64,000 bases of DNA, from positions 1 to 64,000 of the forward strand of contig NZ_BONY01000004.1 of the NCBI RefSeq assembly GCF_016862955.1, read 5' to 3'. The DNA comes from Rhizocola hellebori (lineage in GTDB: Bacteria; Actinomycetota; Actinomycetes; Mycobacteriales; Micromonosporaceae). Position numbers and translations under genes: made by a program. This document shows, in pieces, positions 63,850 through 64,000 of this stretch. The number at the start of each line of letters is the position of its first letter. Within the stretch, counting starts at the first letter, position 1. The notes below the pieces were generated by a model, which was not told where the DNA came from, searched no databases, and saw only the letters and a list, made by a program, of their open reading frames with translations.

Positions 63850-64000
63850 ATGGGCTACGTCACCACCGAGGACGACACGCAGATCTTCTACAAGGACTGG
63901 GGTACGGGCCGTCCGGTCGTGCTGTCGCACGGCTGGCCGCTCAACGCCGACAGCTGGGAGGCGCAGGCACTTTTCCTTGCCGCCAACGGCTACCGGGTCA
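63850..64000 (+). CDS. Alpha/beta hydrolase, non-heme haloperoxidase/esterase type (3' partial)
   Basis: From ATG 63850 (GAAAGGAG upstream) the frame runs off the window end. The visible 50 residues ([20 protein letters not shown], then [20 protein letters not shown] and ANGYRV) are the N-terminus of non-heme chloroperoxidase-like esterases. The HGWPL oxyanion motif is clear. It is 14 bases after the secreted hydrolase gene and has no signal peptide, so it acts in the cytoplasm. Confidence 0.88.
   Translation, partial: MGYVTTEDDTQIFYKDWGTGRPVVLSHGWPLNADSWEAQALFLAANGYRV

Noticed and set aside
1-64000. CRISPR arrays, tRNA or rRNA genes, insertion sequences
   Set aside because: No regularly spaced repeats, cloverleaf-like sequence, rRNA motifs or transposase frames were recognised by eye.

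Overview
The window is high-GC actinobacterial DNA. It has many GTG starts, several genes that look leaderless with a TANNNT -10 hexamer just before the start codon, two large SARP/AfsR-type regulators, three ECF sigma factors paired with membrane-anchored partner genes, and a sugar ABC transporter without its own ATPase. This fits a filamentous or soil actinomycete; the genus cannot be fixed from the sequence. No rRNA, tRNA, CRISPR array, transposase or integrase was seen.

Layout. 0-12.7 kb: a membrane protein, an SH3-type lipoprotein, an LtrA-family membrane protein, a small PcrA/UvrD-tudor-like protein, a GNAT enzyme, a secreted trypsin-like protease, a PH-domain-like membrane protein, a damaged methyltransferase coupled to a VOC protein, an ECF sigma/membrane-partner pair, an M20 peptidase and a lipoprotein. 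12.7-20.1 kb: a SARP-NB-ARC regulator divergent from a 1350-residue secreted subtilase, with 11-bp direct repeats between them. 20.1-28.7 kb: a carbohydrate locus with a secreted clan-A glycosidase, a LacI-type repressor, a GH127 beta-L-arabinofuranosidase, a sugar-binding lipoprotein and two permeases. It carries four CCGAAA/TTTCGG dyads, one sitting on a predicted promoter. 28.7-40.5 kb: small housekeeping and stress genes, including a HEAT-repeat gene coupled to a secreted Cys protein, an ECF sigma with a beta-propeller partner, a FAD oxidoreductase, redoxin, epoxide hydrolase, quinone oxidoreductase, zinc-independent L36, an SDR, and a CU044_5270 gene beside a frameshifted ECF sigma.

Two compact systems stand out. 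At 40.7-44.8 kb (minus strand) a 77-residue peptide with a charged leader, an AQA site and ten cysteines is followed by a MauE-like membrane protein, a TlpA/MauD-like thiol protein (CEPC), an ABC exporter, a signal-peptidase-I-like protease and a small protein. The genes overlap or are closely spaced. Together they look like a complete apparatus for oxidative folding, export and cleavage of a disulfide-rich peptide. At 45.8-51.7 kb (plus strand) a four-gene operon encodes a TPR protein, a 979-residue TPR-CHAT cysteine protease, a small protein with a CPNGH motif and a multi-pass membrane protein, behind a promoter with an AT-rich dyad. This looks like a protease-membrane signalling or conflict system.

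51.8-64 kb: a DUF4253 protein, three tandem tail-collar/MdpB-like proteins, an ABC multidrug-type exporter behind a textbook 19-bp-spacer MerR/SoxR-type promoter, a DUF6193-like protein, GNAT and EamA genes, and a second SARP-NB-ARC-TPR regulator. That regulator is followed by 11-bp-spaced TTCAGA repeats at the promoter of a secreted alpha/beta hydrolase and a second hydrolase that runs off the window.

Gene decay is visible at four places: a methyltransferase (8.1 kb), a choice-of-anchor domain remnant (11.6 kb), a glycosyltransferase N-terminus (20.3 kb) and an ECF sigma with a one-base frameshift (40.05 kb).
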